The notes: generated by a model not told the origin, from the letters alone. Shown: positions 1 through 9,190, numbered from the stretch's first letter. The stretch: 64,000 nt of DNA from Microbacterium sp. Root166 (GCF_001427145.1 NZ_LMGL01000001.1:823-64822), one strand, 5' to 3'. Numbers and translations: made by a program.

Positions 1-1577
1 CTTCGCACGACCCAGCCGCCCTGGAACGGCTGATAGCAGCCACCCGCACCCAGGGTGCATGCACGCGGTGCCGTCGACGCGCCCAGCCACGGGCTCGTGA
101 CCACGGCGTTGAACCACGGATCGACCGTCGAGGTGACACGGCCGACGTTGGAAGTCACGGTGACCACGCCACCCTGGAACGCCTGCGTGTAGCTCGTTCC
201 GCCGGGCACGCTGGGATCTGCGGTCGGCAGACCGAGCGTTCCTGTATGACGACCCCAGTCGGACCAGGTCTTGCTGACCGCTGTCGGCACCACCCGGACA
301 CCGACCGCTGCGCTCTGGACCATGACTGCATTCTCGAAGTTCTGCTCGCAAACCCCGCCAGCGCACCTCTGATCCGTCACCGGAAGACCGATCGCGCCGA
401 ACTCGCGGCCCCAGTTCGACCAGGCCACTCGGAATGCCGTAAGAACGACCCGGGAACCGATCGAGTCTCCCGAGACGATCCAGCCGCCTTGGAACTCTTG
501 GCGGCACGCGGAACGCATGTCGTCGCAGCGCTTCTCCGAGATCGGATAGCCCATGACGCCGCTTTCGCGCCCGTAGTTGGACCAGGTCGACACGTAGTCG
601 TTGCGAACACCTGCCGCGAAGGAGTGAGTACTGCTGTAGACGCGGCCGCCTTGGAACGTCTGCGTGCAGCCGCCATCCGGAAGTCCGCAGACCATCGGCC
701 CGGTCGTGAATCCGAGCCAGGCGCTGTTGGACGCGTAGTAGCTCGCGAAGTAGGCACCGACATCGAACCCGCGCACAGAACCGAACCAGTCGACGAAGTA
801 GTTGTAGAAGTTTCGGTTGCCGTAGCTCGAACACCCGTCGCCCTGGCCGTAGCCCGCCGCGATGGAGGCGGCGTTCGGTTGGTACGGCGTGTAGTTGTAG
901 AGCGCAGCCGTCGCATAATTCGAGATCACCAACGCGGTTCCCCCGCAGGCGGCGGTGGGGTGGTACCCGATGAAGTGGCCGCCAGGCTGTCGTGCGAACT
1001 GCCCCGCCTTGTACGTCTTGAGCTGGCTCGTGCCGGCCACGAGCTGAGGACCGATACCTGAGTACGCAGGGTCGCACGGCGCAGTGTCAGGGCAGAACGC
1101 CCCCATCGCAGACCGCACGTTCCAGTCGCTCGGCGCAGTGCTGGTGACCAGGCCCTGCTCTTTCTGAAGCGTGACGAGGATGACCTTGGCGGAGATTCCG
1201 CATGCCGCTTGGACTCGATAGATCGCTTCGGAGACCCGCATCGTGCCGCCCGCGATGGCCGAGCAAATGAGGTTGCCCGTCTTGGTCGAATACGTCGCCG
1301 GACGTGATGAGAAGCTCGCGTTCAGGATGTTCAGACACTGGTTGTTGCGGCAGGTGCCGATCCTCGCATCGAGGAATGTCTGGATCTCGGCGGCTGTCAT
1401 CGCCGAACCGTTGTAGAAGAGCGAGTCGTCGATGATGTTCCCTGCGTTGAACTGCCGGGTATCAGCTGCCGCAGCACTCTCCGTTGAGACCACCGAGTCG
1501 AGCACGACTGGACCGGTGATGCCCAGCAGCATCGCGAGCACCACGATCACTGCTGCATGCCTGGTTCTAGTTATCAT
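1..1577 (-). CDS. Secreted LGFP-repeat surface protein (partial, C-terminus outside window)
   Basis: An open frame of 525 codons runs from an ATG at 1577 to the left edge without a stop, so the C-terminus is missing. Residues 8-30 form a hydrophobic signal segment. Residues 42-265 form a Cys-rich block with motifs such as VTLQKEQGLVTSTAPSDW (135-152) and YNYTPYQPNAA (228-238), which I associate with actinobacterial secreted proteins often labelled hemagglutinin. From about 285 onward come five LGFP-like units of roughly 53 residues, with F-x-G-G cores near residues 308, 362, 414 (degenerate, FENA), 467 and 518. LGFP repeats are known from envelope-anchored actinobacterial proteins. Its place at the edge of a glycan locus fits a cell-surface role; the exact function is unknown. 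No convincing ribosome binding site precedes the ATG. Confidence 0.8.
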   Translation of the reverse strand, partial: MITRTRHAAVIVVLAMLLGITGPVVLDSVVSTESAAAADTRQFNAGNIIDDSLFYNGSAMTAAEIQTFLDARIGTCRNNQCLNILNASFSSRPATYSTKTGNLICSAIAGGTMRVSEAIYRVQAACGISAKVILVTLQKEQGLVTSTAPSDWNVRSAMGAFCPDTAPCDPAYSGIGPQLVAGTSQLKTYKAGQFARQPGGHFIGYHPTAACGGTALVISNYATAALYNYTPYQPNAASIAAGYGQGDGCSSYGNRNFYNYFVDWFGSVRGFDVGAYFASYYASNSAWLGFTTGPMVCGLPDGGCTQTFQGGRVYSSTHSFAAGVRNDYVSTWSNYGRESGVMGYPISEKRCDDMRSACRQEFQGGWIVSGDSIGSRVVLTAFRVAWSNWGREFGAIGLPVTDQRCAGGVCEQNFENAVMVQSAAVGVRVVPTAVSKTWSDWGRHTGTLGLPTADPSVPGGTSYTQAFQGGVVTVTSNVGRVTSTVDPWFNAVVTSPWLGASTAPRACTLGAGGCYQPFQGGWVVR

Positions 1578-1713
1578 GTCGTGCACGAGCACAGCCTATA
1601 AAGGCGCCCCGCGCAATACGCGCATCGACGTGCCATCGCTTCCGGGTGTCGAACGGCCGGGGGCGCCATCGTCTGGTCCTCGGCGTCAAGATCGTGAAGC
1701 CGGCTGGCCCGCG

Positions 1714-1719
1714 TAGAAT
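1714..1719 (+). promoter_or_regulatory. Candidate -10 box for the glycosyltransferase at 1799
   Basis: TAGAAT fits the actinobacterial TANNNT consensus. It would give a transcript starting near 1726 with a leader of about 70 nt. No good -35 hexamer is visible. It overlaps an ATG at 1718, which argues against using that ATG as the start. Confidence 0.35.
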
Positions 1720-1798
1720 GGATGATCTTGCGCTCCGCCCGCACTCCCCCGACGACAGGAAGTCCATTGACTACAGCGACGTGTGCCCGGATCGCCTC

Positions 1799-2920
1799 AT
1801 GACGCGCGTGGATGTCTTTCTCCAGTACTACAAGCCGCACGTCTCTGGCCTGACGAACATGGCGGCGGTGCTGGCCGAGTACGCCGCTGTCAACGGCTAT
1901 GACATGCACGTCCACAGTGTCGCCCTCGCAGGCGGCTCGACGACGAGCGACATGGACGGCGTCACGGTCCATACTTACAAGCGCTCGTTCTCGCTCGGTC
2001 GGGCTGCGTTCTCATTCGCCCTGCTGCGGCAGATGTGGCGGATGCGCAAGCGCGGCGGCATTGCTCACGTCCACATGCCGTATCCAGAGTCTTTCATCAT
2101 CGCGGCCCTGTTCCGCCGTGGTTGGACCTTTGTGAGCACCTACCAGTGTGACGCGCCCATGGAAGGCGTCACCGATTCGCTCATCGCGCGGGCGCTCGAC
2201 TGGTCCCACCGCATCCTGCTGAAGCGTTCCGTCGTCGCCGTGGCGTCCAGCAGCGACTATGCGGGGTACACCCGCCTGCGCGACGCCATCGCCGCCAATG
2301 ACCTGGAGATCGTTCCCGTCACGGGCATCGACCGCCGTGGTGGAACAGCGAAGTACCGAATGGAGGGCCGCCGAATCATCGGCTTCATGGGCCGCCCCAC
2401 CTATGAAAAGGGCATCAACGTCCTCATCGAAGCGATGGAGAAGATGCCGCACGACGACGTCACGCTGCTGTTCGCAGGCCCGGTCTCTGGTTTGACCGAG
2501 AAGACCGGTTACGACGCGCAGCGTCTGCAGGCACTCGTCGACGCGGGCCGGGTGAAGTTCGTGGGCTTCCTCGAAGAAGAGGAGATCAAGGACTTCTACG
2601 CCTCCATGGACGTGTACGTCCACCCGTCGATCAACTCCTTCGATGCGTTCGGCATCGTCCAGATCGAGGCCATGTCCGCAGGCATCCCCGTCGTCGCATC
2701 TGACATCCCGGGCGTTCGGACCGCTGTCCAGGCAACCGGGTTCGGCGAAATCACCCGAGCCGGGGATGCGAATGATCTCCTGCGCGGACTGCTCACCGCG
2801 CTTGAGAAGACGTACGACGCCGAGCGGGCGCGTGCTGTCCTCGACGAGGTCTACTTGCCGCCGGTCCCGCAAGCGCAGTACCTCCGGATCTACGACAAGG
2901 TCACCGGCAAGCAGCGCTGA
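1799..2920 (+). CDS. GT4-family glycosyltransferase
   Basis: A 373-residue GT-B enzyme predicted to transfer a sugar from a nucleotide donor to a lipid or glycan acceptor at the inner face of the membrane. The N-terminal acceptor domain has the early PHVSGLTNMAAVLAE segment typical of GT4. The C-terminal donor domain has GFMGRPTYEKGINVLIEAM and the acidic EX7E-like segment DAFGIVQIEAMSAGIPVVAS. Start chosen at the ATG at 1799 because GT4 homology begins there (RVDVFLQYYKPH); the frame is open further upstream to an ATG at 1718 but that extension looks non-coding. It is divergent from the LGFP protein gene and convergent with the SDR gene, 9 bp away. The sugar is not predictable. Confidence 0.85.
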   Translation: MTRVDVFLQYYKPHVSGLTNMAAVLAEYAAVNGYDMHVHSVALAGGSTTSDMDGVTVHTYKRSFSLGRAAFSFALLRQMWRMRKRGGIAHVHMPYPESFIIAALFRRGWTFVSTYQCDAPMEGVTDSLIARALDWSHRILLKRSVVAVASSSDYAGYTRLRDAIAANDLEIVPVTGIDRRGGTAKYRMEGRRIIGFMGRPTYEKGINVLIEAMEKMPHDDVTLLFAGPVSGLTEKTGYDAQRLQALVDAGRVKFVGFLEEEEIKDFYASMDVYVHPSINSFDAFGIVQIEAMSAGIPVVASDIPGVRTAVQATGFGEITRAGDANDLLRGLLTALEKTYDAERARAVLDEVYLPPVPQAQYLRIYDKVTGKQR

Positions 2921-2929
2921 GCGGGACGG

Positions 2930-3733
2930 TCAGCCGTTCCGGCGGGCGCGGAGCACCTCGAGCGGGTCGGTGCGAGCCGACCAGCTCAAGCGACTGCGCA
3001 CTCGGGAGATGTCACCCACGCTGTACGATTCCGCCCGCCCCGACACCGCGTCGAAGGCCTCGGGGCCGGCGGCCTCCGCGAGCTCCAGGTTGTCGACCGC
3101 GACCCCTCGCGCGACATTGAGGACACCGGCGGTGTCGCCGCCGGCGGCGGCGACGAAGGCGAGCGCGACGTCATCGACGTCGACGTAGTCGCGGACGAAG
3201 CTCTCGGACAGCATGAGCGCCGGCCGAGGCCCCCCAGTCAGGCGGTTGATCAGCGACCCGGCGCACCCCCGTCCGAAGACGTTGAAGATTCTCAGTGCCA
3301 GCACCGAGATCCCGAGCTCGTCGCCCACCCGCGTCAACGCCCGTTCGGAGCGTGCCTTGGCGAGCGCGTACGGCGAACTGCCCCGGAGAGGTGAATCCTC
3401 CCGGAAGGGCGAAGATCCACCGTCGCCGTACACCGCCGCGGACGAGGCCAGCACGATGCGCCTGGCACCGTGCTCCGCCGTGGCGCGTACGACGCGCTCG
3501 AACTCGAAGACCGCCGTGTCAGGCTCGGTTTCGGGATCGTTCACCAGGTAGACGACTGTCCGCGCGGCAGCCGCCGAGGCAACGGCGGCGACGGCGGCGG
3601 CATCCGCCACATCCAGCGGGATTCGTCCACGTCTACTCGCCTCGAAGACCGACATTCCCGCGGTCGCTGACGCTCGAGCGATCGCCTGCCCTATCGGCCC
3701 GCTGCTGCCGACGATCAGGAGATCGCTGCTCAT
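2930..3733 (-). CDS. NAD-dependent epimerase/dehydratase (SDR family)
   Basis: A 267-residue extended short-chain dehydrogenase/reductase. The Rossmann motif GSSGPIG lies at about residues 9-15 and the YxxxK catalytic pair is in YALAKARSERAL near residue 140. This fold acts on nucleotide-sugars as epimerase, dehydratase or reductase. Its start overlaps the stop of the upstream CapD-type gene by 4 bp, so the two are translationally coupled and probably act in one nucleotide-sugar pathway. A 4-keto-reductase acting after the 4,6-dehydratase is one reasonable reading, but substrate assignment from sequence alone is not safe. Confidence 0.8.
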   Translation of the reverse strand: MSSDLLIVGSSGPIGQAIARASATAGMSVFEASRRGRIPLDVADAAAVAAVASAAAARTVVYLVNDPETEPDTAVFEFERVVRATAEHGARRIVLASSAAVYGDGGSSPFREDSPLRGSSPYALAKARSERALTRVGDELGISVLALRIFNVFGRGCAGSLINRLTGGPRPALMLSESFVRDYVDVDDVALAFVAAAGGDTAGVLNVARGVAVDNLELAEAAGPEAFDAVSGRAESYSVGDISRVRSRLSWSARTDPLEVLRARRNG

Positions 3734-5127
3734 TGAAGCGCCGCGAACCCGAAGTCGATGAGTTCTCGGCGAAGTTCGGCATTCGACATGTCATACGCGC
3801 GCGTTCGAGACAGCATGCGATCCACCCACGCCAGCGTCTCACCCGGGCGATGCTCCCGCTCTTCCCGCACGATGAAGATCTTCGGATGTGTGGTCGCGTC
3901 GACCGTGTCGGACGCGTACGACAGCTCTTCGTACATCTTCTCGCCCGGTCGCAGCCCGACGATGTCGATGTCCAGTCCTGGCTCCACGGCGTCGATGAGG
4001 CTGCGCGCCAGGTCGTGGATTCGAATCGGCTCGCCCATGTCGAGCACGAAGAGCTCCCCATGTCGCCCGGTGGTGGCGGTCTGGATGACGAGCTGCGCAG
4101 CTTCGTCGATAGTCATGAAGTAACGCGTGATGTCGGGGTGAGTGACCGTCAGACTCTTGTGCGCCTGCAACTGGCGACGGAACGTCTGCATGACGCTGCC
4201 CTCGCTTTCGAGGACATTGCCGAATCGGACGCCGGAGAATCGCGTCGACTCGCTCGTCGCGCCGAGGTCTGCCAGGATCAGCTCTCCAAGCCTCTTGGTG
4301 GCTCCCATGATGTTGGTGGGGTGGACCGCCTTGTCGGTCGACACGTACACGGCGCGCTCCGCACCCACTCGCGCCGCTTGGCGCATCACGTTCAACGTGC
4401 CCCACACATTGTTGTTGAACGCCTCGAGCGGATTGTCCTGCATCAGTGGGACGTGCTTGTAGGCGGCGACATGGAACACGAAGTCCGGCTGGTAGCGGTC
4501 CATCAACTGCCCGATCCGCTCCTCGGACTGGACATCGGCGATCTCCAGGGGACGGCCCGGCGCTTGCCCCAGCGACTGCCCCAGGTGAAAGATCCCCGGC
4601 TCCGATCGATCCACGCAGACAACCAGCTCGGGTTCCAGGACGTGCAGCTGAGCGACCACGCGCGAACCGATGGACCCGGCCGCGCCCGTCACGAGCACGC
4701 GCTTGCCGCGAATGAGTTCCCGCGCTTGGTCCATGTCGTGCTTCACCGGCGCCCGCCCGACGAAGTCGAGCACATCGACGTCGGTGAGGTCGGCGACCGA
4801 GACGCGCTCGCGGGCCACGATGCGGTACGTCCGAGGGATGATGGCGAGTTCGACGCCTGCTCGGCTGACCGCCGCCGTGATCTCCCTGACGACGTCGCCG
4901 CCCGCAGAAGGAATCGCGAAGTACACCGAGTCGATCGAGAGGTCGCGGGCCACACGCTCGACATCTCCGAGTGACCCGAGGATGTCCGGGCCTTTCACCG
5001 CGTCGTCCAGGTAGCCGATGACGTCGTCCCCAGCCCGGGTGACGTCGTCAGCGAGGCTTCTGCCCGCGGTGCCGGCGCCGACGATGAGGATCCGCTTGGG
5101 TGCCGGTCGAGTTCTGCGATGCGTCAC
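3730..5127 (-). CDS. CapD/FlaA1-type nucleotide-sugar 4,6-dehydratase
   Basis: A 465-residue polysaccharide biosynthesis protein. The N-terminal Rossmann-like domain (residues 10-130, RILIVGAGTAGRSLADD) resembles the CoA-binding domain of long CapD proteins, but the usual four N-terminal membrane helices are absent. The catalytic SDR domain begins near residue 140 with VLVTGAAGSIGS and carries the family signature STDKAVHPTNIMGATKR. Family members remove water from UDP-GlcNAc or related donors to give 4-keto-6-deoxy sugars. The GTG start at 5127 lies 6 nt from a TAGAGT -10 box. It is first in a two-gene unit with the SDR gene. The donor sugar (UDP or other) is inferred from the family only. 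Confidence 0.88.
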   Translation of the reverse strand: MTHRRTRPAPKRILIVGAGTAGRSLADDVTRAGDDVIGYLDDAVKGPDILGSLGDVERVARDLSIDSVYFAIPSAGGDVVREITAAVSRAGVELAIIPRTYRIVARERVSVADLTDVDVLDFVGRAPVKHDMDQARELIRGKRVLVTGAAGSIGSRVVAQLHVLEPELVVCVDRSEPGIFHLGQSLGQAPGRPLEIADVQSEERIGQLMDRYQPDFVFHVAAYKHVPLMQDNPLEAFNNNVWGTLNVMRQAARVGAERAVYVSTDKAVHPTNIMGATKRLGELILADLGATSESTRFSGVRFGNVLESEGSVMQTFRRQLQAHKSLTVTHPDITRYFMTIDEAAQLVIQTATTGRHGELFVLDMGEPIRIHDLARSLIDAVEPGLDIDIVGLRPGEKMYEELSYASDTVDATTHPKIFIVREEREHRPGETLAWVDRMLSRTRAYDMSNAELRRELIDFGFAALQ

Positions 5128-5139
5128 TCGACTACTCTA
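5128..5139 (-). promoter_or_regulatory. Leaderless promoter -10 (TAGAGT) of the CapD-type gene
   Basis: On the minus strand TAGAGT (5134-5139) is followed by 6 nt and then the GTG start codon at 5127, so transcription should begin at or next to the start codon. No Shine-Dalgarno sequence lies between. Confidence 0.6.
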
Positions 5140-5173
5140 TCCAGCGGCTCCAGGAGCTCTCGCCTGAGACGGT

Positions 5174-5179
5174 TAGGCT
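5174..5179 (+). promoter_or_regulatory. Candidate -10 box of the HAD-UbiA/GtrA unit
   Basis: TAGGCT would start a transcript near 5186 and give a leader of about 40 nt carrying the GAAGG ribosome binding site used for the GTG at 5225. Confidence 0.4.
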
Positions 5180-5224
5180 GTCGGAGGTTCGCGCGAGCGC
5201 GTGAACACGCACCGAAGGATGCCC

Positions 5225-6679
5225 GTGACCGCTGCAAAGCCCCTCGTCGTCGATCTCGACGGCTCACTGCTGCGGACGGATTCGCTTCACGAGTCGATCG
5301 CCGCCAACCTGCGTTCGCCAGGGCGCCTCGCGGGTGCCGCGGCACGTCTTGGCCGTGGAAAGGCGGTGTTCAAGCGAACGCTGGCAGCGGCGTCCCCCGA
5401 CCTGGCGAATGTTCCCCTCAACCCTGCTGTGGTCGATCTCATCACCGAACGGGCGGCCCATGGCGGCGAGGTGATCGTCGCCACCGGCGCGGATGATTCC
5501 ATCGCACGCGGGGTCGCCGCTCGAGTGCCGGGCATCACTGATCTCCTCGCGAGCGACGGTCTCATGAACCTCACCGGCACCCGGAAGGCTGACGCACTCG
5601 TCGCGAGATTTGGTCTGCGGGGCTTCGACTACGTCGGCAATGCACCCGTGGATGTTCCGATCTGGGATGTCGCCGACGAGGCCTATCTCGCAACGACGCG
5701 GCCCGAAGGTCTACCCGGCTGGGCCGCTCGCCGCTCCTTCGCCGGTGTGCTGCGCGATCCCCGACCGTCCCGCATGCGTACGTGGACACGCGCTCTGCGT
5801 CTGCATCAGAGTGCGAAGAATCTCCTCCTCTTCCTGCCGCTCATCGCTGCGCATTCGTTCACCGACGGTGCGCTGCTCGGACGTGCGGCCGCAGGCTTCG
5901 TGGCGTTCACCTTCATGGCGTCTGCGGTGTACCTGCTCAACGACACTCTCGACATGGCGTCGGATCGCGCCCATCCGCGCAAGCACTCCCGACCCATTGC
6001 AGCCGGGTGGATCTCGCCGCTGCTGGGCCTCACCGTCGGCGCCGGCCTGGTGGTGCTCTCCCTCGTCATCTCGGCGCTGCTGGGACCGGCATTCCTGGCG
6101 GTCGTCCTGGCCTATGCCCTCCTCACGACCGTCTACAGCTTCTGGCTCAAACGAATCGCCATCGTCGACATCGTCGTGCTGGCTCTTCTCTATATGGTTC
6201 GAATCGTCGCCGGTGCGGTGGTCACCGGCATCGCGTTGTCGTTCTGGTTCACCGGTGTCACGCTGTTCGTCTTCCTGTCACTCGCACTCGTCAAGCGCTA
6301 CGCCGAGGCACACCAGGCGCGCGAAGCTCGCCGAGAGATCAGTGGCCGCGGATACTCCGGAGACGATGTTCACGCGATCCTCGCGCTCGGGGCATCCGCC
6401 GGGATCGCGTCGGTCCTCCTCCTGGCCATCTACATCCAGAGCGATGCCGTCTCCGACCTCTACCCGGCCCCCGCCTTGCTGTGGCTGGTGATCCCAGCAT
6501 TCTTCTACTGGATCGCCCATCTGTGGCTCACGGCCGGACGCGGTGAAGTGCACGATGATCCGCTGGTGTTCGCGCTGCGCGACCCTGCGAGCCTGATCTC
6601 GGCGGTCGTCATGCTCGGTATCTTCTTCGCGGCATCCCTGCCGGCGAGCGCCGGTCTGGTGAACGGACTCTTCCCGTGA
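5225..6679 (+). CDS. HAD-UbiA fusion, prenyl-phosphate transferase-like membrane protein
   Basis: Two domains. Residues 1-180 are a HAD-like domain beginning with VVDLDGSLLRTD; its usual motif IV Asp (GDxxxD) reads GNAPVD, so phosphatase activity may be altered. Residues about 190-484 are a polytopic UbiA domain with the prenyl-diphosphate signature NDTLDMASDR and the second-half motif YSFWLKRIAIVD, resembling mycobacterial decaprenyl-phosphate phosphoribosyltransferase. Likely role: attach a phosphorylated sugar to a polyprenyl phosphate carrier. Start: GTG at 5225 has GAAGG 6 nt upstream; ATG at 5219 and GTG at 5201 are in-frame alternatives with poorer spacing. The stop overlaps the gtrA-like start by 4 bp. 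Confidence 0.85.
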   Translation: MTAAKPLVVDLDGSLLRTDSLHESIAANLRSPGRLAGAAARLGRGKAVFKRTLAAASPDLANVPLNPAVVDLITERAAHGGEVIVATGADDSIARGVAARVPGITDLLASDGLMNLTGTRKADALVARFGLRGFDYVGNAPVDVPIWDVADEAYLATTRPEGLPGWAARRSFAGVLRDPRPSRMRTWTRALRLHQSAKNLLLFLPLIAAHSFTDGALLGRAAAGFVAFTFMASAVYLLNDTLDMASDRAHPRKHSRPIAAGWISPLLGLTVGAGLVVLSLVISALLGPAFLAVVLAYALLTTVYSFWLKRIAIVDIVVLALLYMVRIVAGAVVTGIALSFWFTGVTLFVFLSLALVKRYAEAHQAREARREISGRGYSGDDVHAILALGASAGIASVLLLAIYIQSDAVSDLYPAPALLWLVIPAFFYWIAHLWLTAGRGEVHDDPLVFALRDPASLISAVVMLGIFFAASLPASAGLVNGLFP

Positions 6680-7107
6680 CCGGTCAGACGCTCGCCGGCC
6701 AGAGCGTCCGCTACCTTTTCGTGGGGGTGTACAACGTCCTGTTCACCCTCGCCGCCTTCTGGCTGCTCGACACTCTGTGGGGCGCGCTCGTCGGAGTCCA
6801 GACCGTCTATTGGACTTCGGCCCTGCTGGGGATCGTCAACGGATTCATCAGTCAGCGCCTCTTCGTCTGGCGCTCGAAGGGCGCTTGGCGGGGCGAGCTC
6901 CTCAGATTCCTCGTCGTGAACGTCATCGTCGCGATCGCGAACTCTGCGCTGCTGTTCGTGACCGTCACGCTATGGGGCCTGCCGGCGTTCCCTTCTCAGG
7001 TAGCCATCACCGCGGTTCTCGTAGTCTTGGCTTTCTTCGCCAATCGCACGTGGGTGTTCGGAGGCGTGGAGAAACATGCCGCCGATCCGACGGAGGAACA
7101 CCGCTAG
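6676..7107 (+). CDS. GtrA-like small membrane protein
   Basis: A 143-residue protein with four predicted membrane helices (roughly residues 10-30, 38-58, 72-95, 105-125) and the C-terminal FANRTWVF motif typical of the GtrA/DPMS family. GtrA proteins are proposed to flip or help use polyprenyl-linked sugars. Coupled by a 4 bp overlap to the HAD-UbiA gene, which fits a joint role: one protein makes a lipid-linked sugar, the other helps move it across the membrane. Its last 4 bases overlap the last 4 of the convergent gene on the other strand. Confidence 0.88.
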   Translation: MTGQTLAGQSVRYLFVGVYNVLFTLAAFWLLDTLWGALVGVQTVYWTSALLGIVNGFISQRLFVWRSKGAWRGELLRFLVVNVIVAIANSALLFVTVTLWGLPAFPSQVAITAVLVVLAFFANRTWVFGGVEKHAADPTEEHR

Positions 7108-9065
7108 TCGCAGGTGTCCTGAAGTACCGTGACCGCTTCGGGATAGTTCTCGGTGGCTTCGATGCTGATCAGGGGTGTCCAGCACGCCGCACCCTCCGAC
7201 ATCAGCGCCTCCCAGCGCTCGAGGTCGCGATCGTAGAAGATCAGGAAGTCCGCCGTGAGAAGCGGGTCGGACCTGGCTGTTCCGGCTGTCTGGGCACCGA
7301 GCTGCACGGGCGTGACGATGTTGCACAGAGACTCGCCGTACAGACCGTACGGAAGCGTGGAGAGGGCGGCCCGCTCCATCATCCCGGATGCACCGACGCC
7401 GCCCTCCGTCTGGAGAACGACCCGGCTGCAGCTTCCAGCGTCATCCGGCAGCCAGGACACATTCGCGCCCCTTCCCCACGGGTTTCCGGGAGTCACCGGC
7501 TGCCACATCTCAGGCAAGATTCGCAGCTCCCTCAGTGCTGCCACCCCCGGATAGACGTTCATCTCGACCCACACGATCTGGCCGAGAGCCAGGGTGAGCG
7601 CAACTACTCCAGCTGAGGCGTCGATGAAGCGGATCCCCATCGGCACGAGCGTGGTGAGAAGAGCGGCGGCTGCGAGCACCGCCGTGGGTCCCATGACATA
7701 CCGCGCATCGAACGTCGACGGCTGAACGAGCAGTACGGCCAACGCGAGCACCGTCAGACCGGCCTGCATCCGCAGGTTTCCGCGCCATGCGAGAGGCATC
7801 CGACGAGCACGCGAGCGCGCGAGCGCGAAGGCGACTTGCGCGATGAGGATGATCAGCGTCAGCGCGATGACCATTGTCGGCATCTGACCGAACCCGCCCT
7901 CCCTGGGGTCGTAGTCCAGTTTGGTCACGCCGTGGCGCATGCCGTGGGCCAAGCTCGCGAGATAGGTCGCCCAGCGCACCGGATCGACGATGCCCGAGCC
8001 TCGGTCTCCTGAGGCGAACACGCTGAGATCGACGATGCCCGGCAGCGAGATGGGCCCGACAGTCACCTGAACCGGGTAGACCGGATTGCCGAATGTCATC
8101 AGGTTGCGGATGTAGAAGCCGCACGCAAGCAATGCCGGACCTGCAACTGCGGCCAACGCCACTCCGATCGCAGGGCCCCATGGCTTGCCTGCGCGATGCC
8201 GCCGCCATACCGAAACCACGATGAGGACGGACAGGAGAACGGCGCTCGTCGTGAGCCCGGTCGGCTTGATCGCCAGAATCGATGCCCCCGCGATCGCCGC
8301 GAACAGCACGTCGACTCCCGCCGCCCGCCGGTTCATGACGATCAGAACGATCAGGGCGGCCACTGCCGCTCCGTAGGCGATGTCGACGTAGAGGATTCGA
8401 GCTTGGATCCAGATCACCGGCGCGCTGACGATGAGCAGCGCCAGCGACAGCCTGACCCATGCGCGGGCGAACCTCACGCGGAGCGCGACGTTGATGACCA
8501 GCAGCAAGAGAACGAGGTGAACCACCTGCGCGCCGTTGTCGAACCAGGTCGTACCGGTGAAGGTGGCGATGTTCAGCGCCGCCACCATCGCGAGATCCGA
8601 GTAGAACATGTACTGATTCGGGGCCTGCCAGCCCCAGACGGTTCCCTGCTGCACCAGCTGGGCCAGTGCGGGGCCGTGATAGAGCTGGCCGTCGATGGAC
8701 AGCTCGGGCAACAGGACGACCATCCAGGCCTGGAACGCGACAGCGACCACGACGATCGCCAGGGCGCCCCACTCTCGTCGCAGCAGAGCGGCGGCAGCGC
8801 TGACCGATCGCGCTGTCGCGCGCCTCACGGACGAGACCATGAAGGCAGCAAGAGCCAGAATCCCGAGTGCGACGTTGGCGACCTGCCAGGGGATCCCGAG
8901 GGTCATCGCACCGAGGAGGAGCAGAGCGTACCCGTTGACTGCTCCTAAGCCGGCGTAGAGTGCAGCCACTGATCGTCCACGAAGTGGCGCGACTGTCAGA
9001 TAGACACCAGCAAAGATCGCTGCCTGAATGACCAGCCCGATAGATCCAGCTACAGCGTTCAGCAC
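7104..9065 (-). CDS. Large polytopic membrane protein, GT-C-like glycosyltransferase
   Basis: A 653-residue protein with about a dozen hydrophobic helices in the first 500 residues and a C-terminal soluble, Cys-containing region ending LQDTCD. An early loop carries the acidic segment ELSIDGQLYHGPALAQLV, in the position where GT-C enzymes have their catalytic Asp. GT-C proteins use polyprenyl-phosphate sugars outside the membrane, which fits the neighbouring UbiA and GtrA-like genes. No named family is recognised with certainty; a flippase-like or purely structural role cannot be excluded. The GTG start at 9065 is 6 nt from TAGTCT. Confidence 0.7.
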   Translation of the reverse strand: MLNAVAGSIGLVIQAAIFAGVYLTVAPLRGRSVAALYAGLGAVNGYALLLLGAMTLGIPWQVANVALGILALAAFMVSSVRRATARSVSAAAALLRREWGALAIVVVAVAFQAWMVVLLPELSIDGQLYHGPALAQLVQQGTVWGWQAPNQYMFYSDLAMVAALNIATFTGTTWFDNGAQVVHLVLLLLVINVALRVRFARAWVRLSLALLIVSAPVIWIQARILYVDIAYGAAVAALIVLIVMNRRAAGVDVLFAAIAGASILAIKPTGLTTSAVLLSVLIVVSVWRRHRAGKPWGPAIGVALAAVAGPALLACGFYIRNLMTFGNPVYPVQVTVGPISLPGIVDLSVFASGDRGSGIVDPVRWATYLASLAHGMRHGVTKLDYDPREGGFGQMPTMVIALTLIILIAQVAFALARSRARRMPLAWRGNLRMQAGLTVLALAVLLVQPSTFDARYVMGPTAVLAAAALLTTLVPMGIRFIDASAGVVALTLALGQIVWVEMNVYPGVAALRELRILPEMWQPVTPGNPWGRGANVSWLPDDAGSCSRVVLQTEGGVGASGMMERAALSTLPYGLYGESLCNIVTPVQLGAQTAGTARSDPLLTADFLIFYDRDLERWEALMSEGAACWTPLISIEATENYPEAVTVLQDTCD

Positions 9066-9077
9066 AACGCGAGACTA
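9066..9077 (-). promoter_or_regulatory. Leaderless promoter -10 (TAGTCT) of the GT-C-like gene
   Basis: TAGTCT on the minus strand (9072-9077), 6 nt from the GTG at 9065, with no Shine-Dalgarno sequence between. Confidence 0.55.
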
Positions 9078-9190
9078 GTCGACGAACGGTCGCGCCCCTG
9101 TTTCCGATGGCTTGGGCGCGCTTTCACCTGGCGGCCCGATGAGGTCCTTTGGAGATGCCTGACTCCGAACGGTTTTCCGGCTTGAGTCAC

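Noticed and set aside
3295..4974. A 559-codon plus-strand frame opposite the CapD-type gene
   Set aside because: Antisense shadow rich in Arg, His and Asp, with no family resemblance, while the minus-strand gene has complete catalytic motifs.
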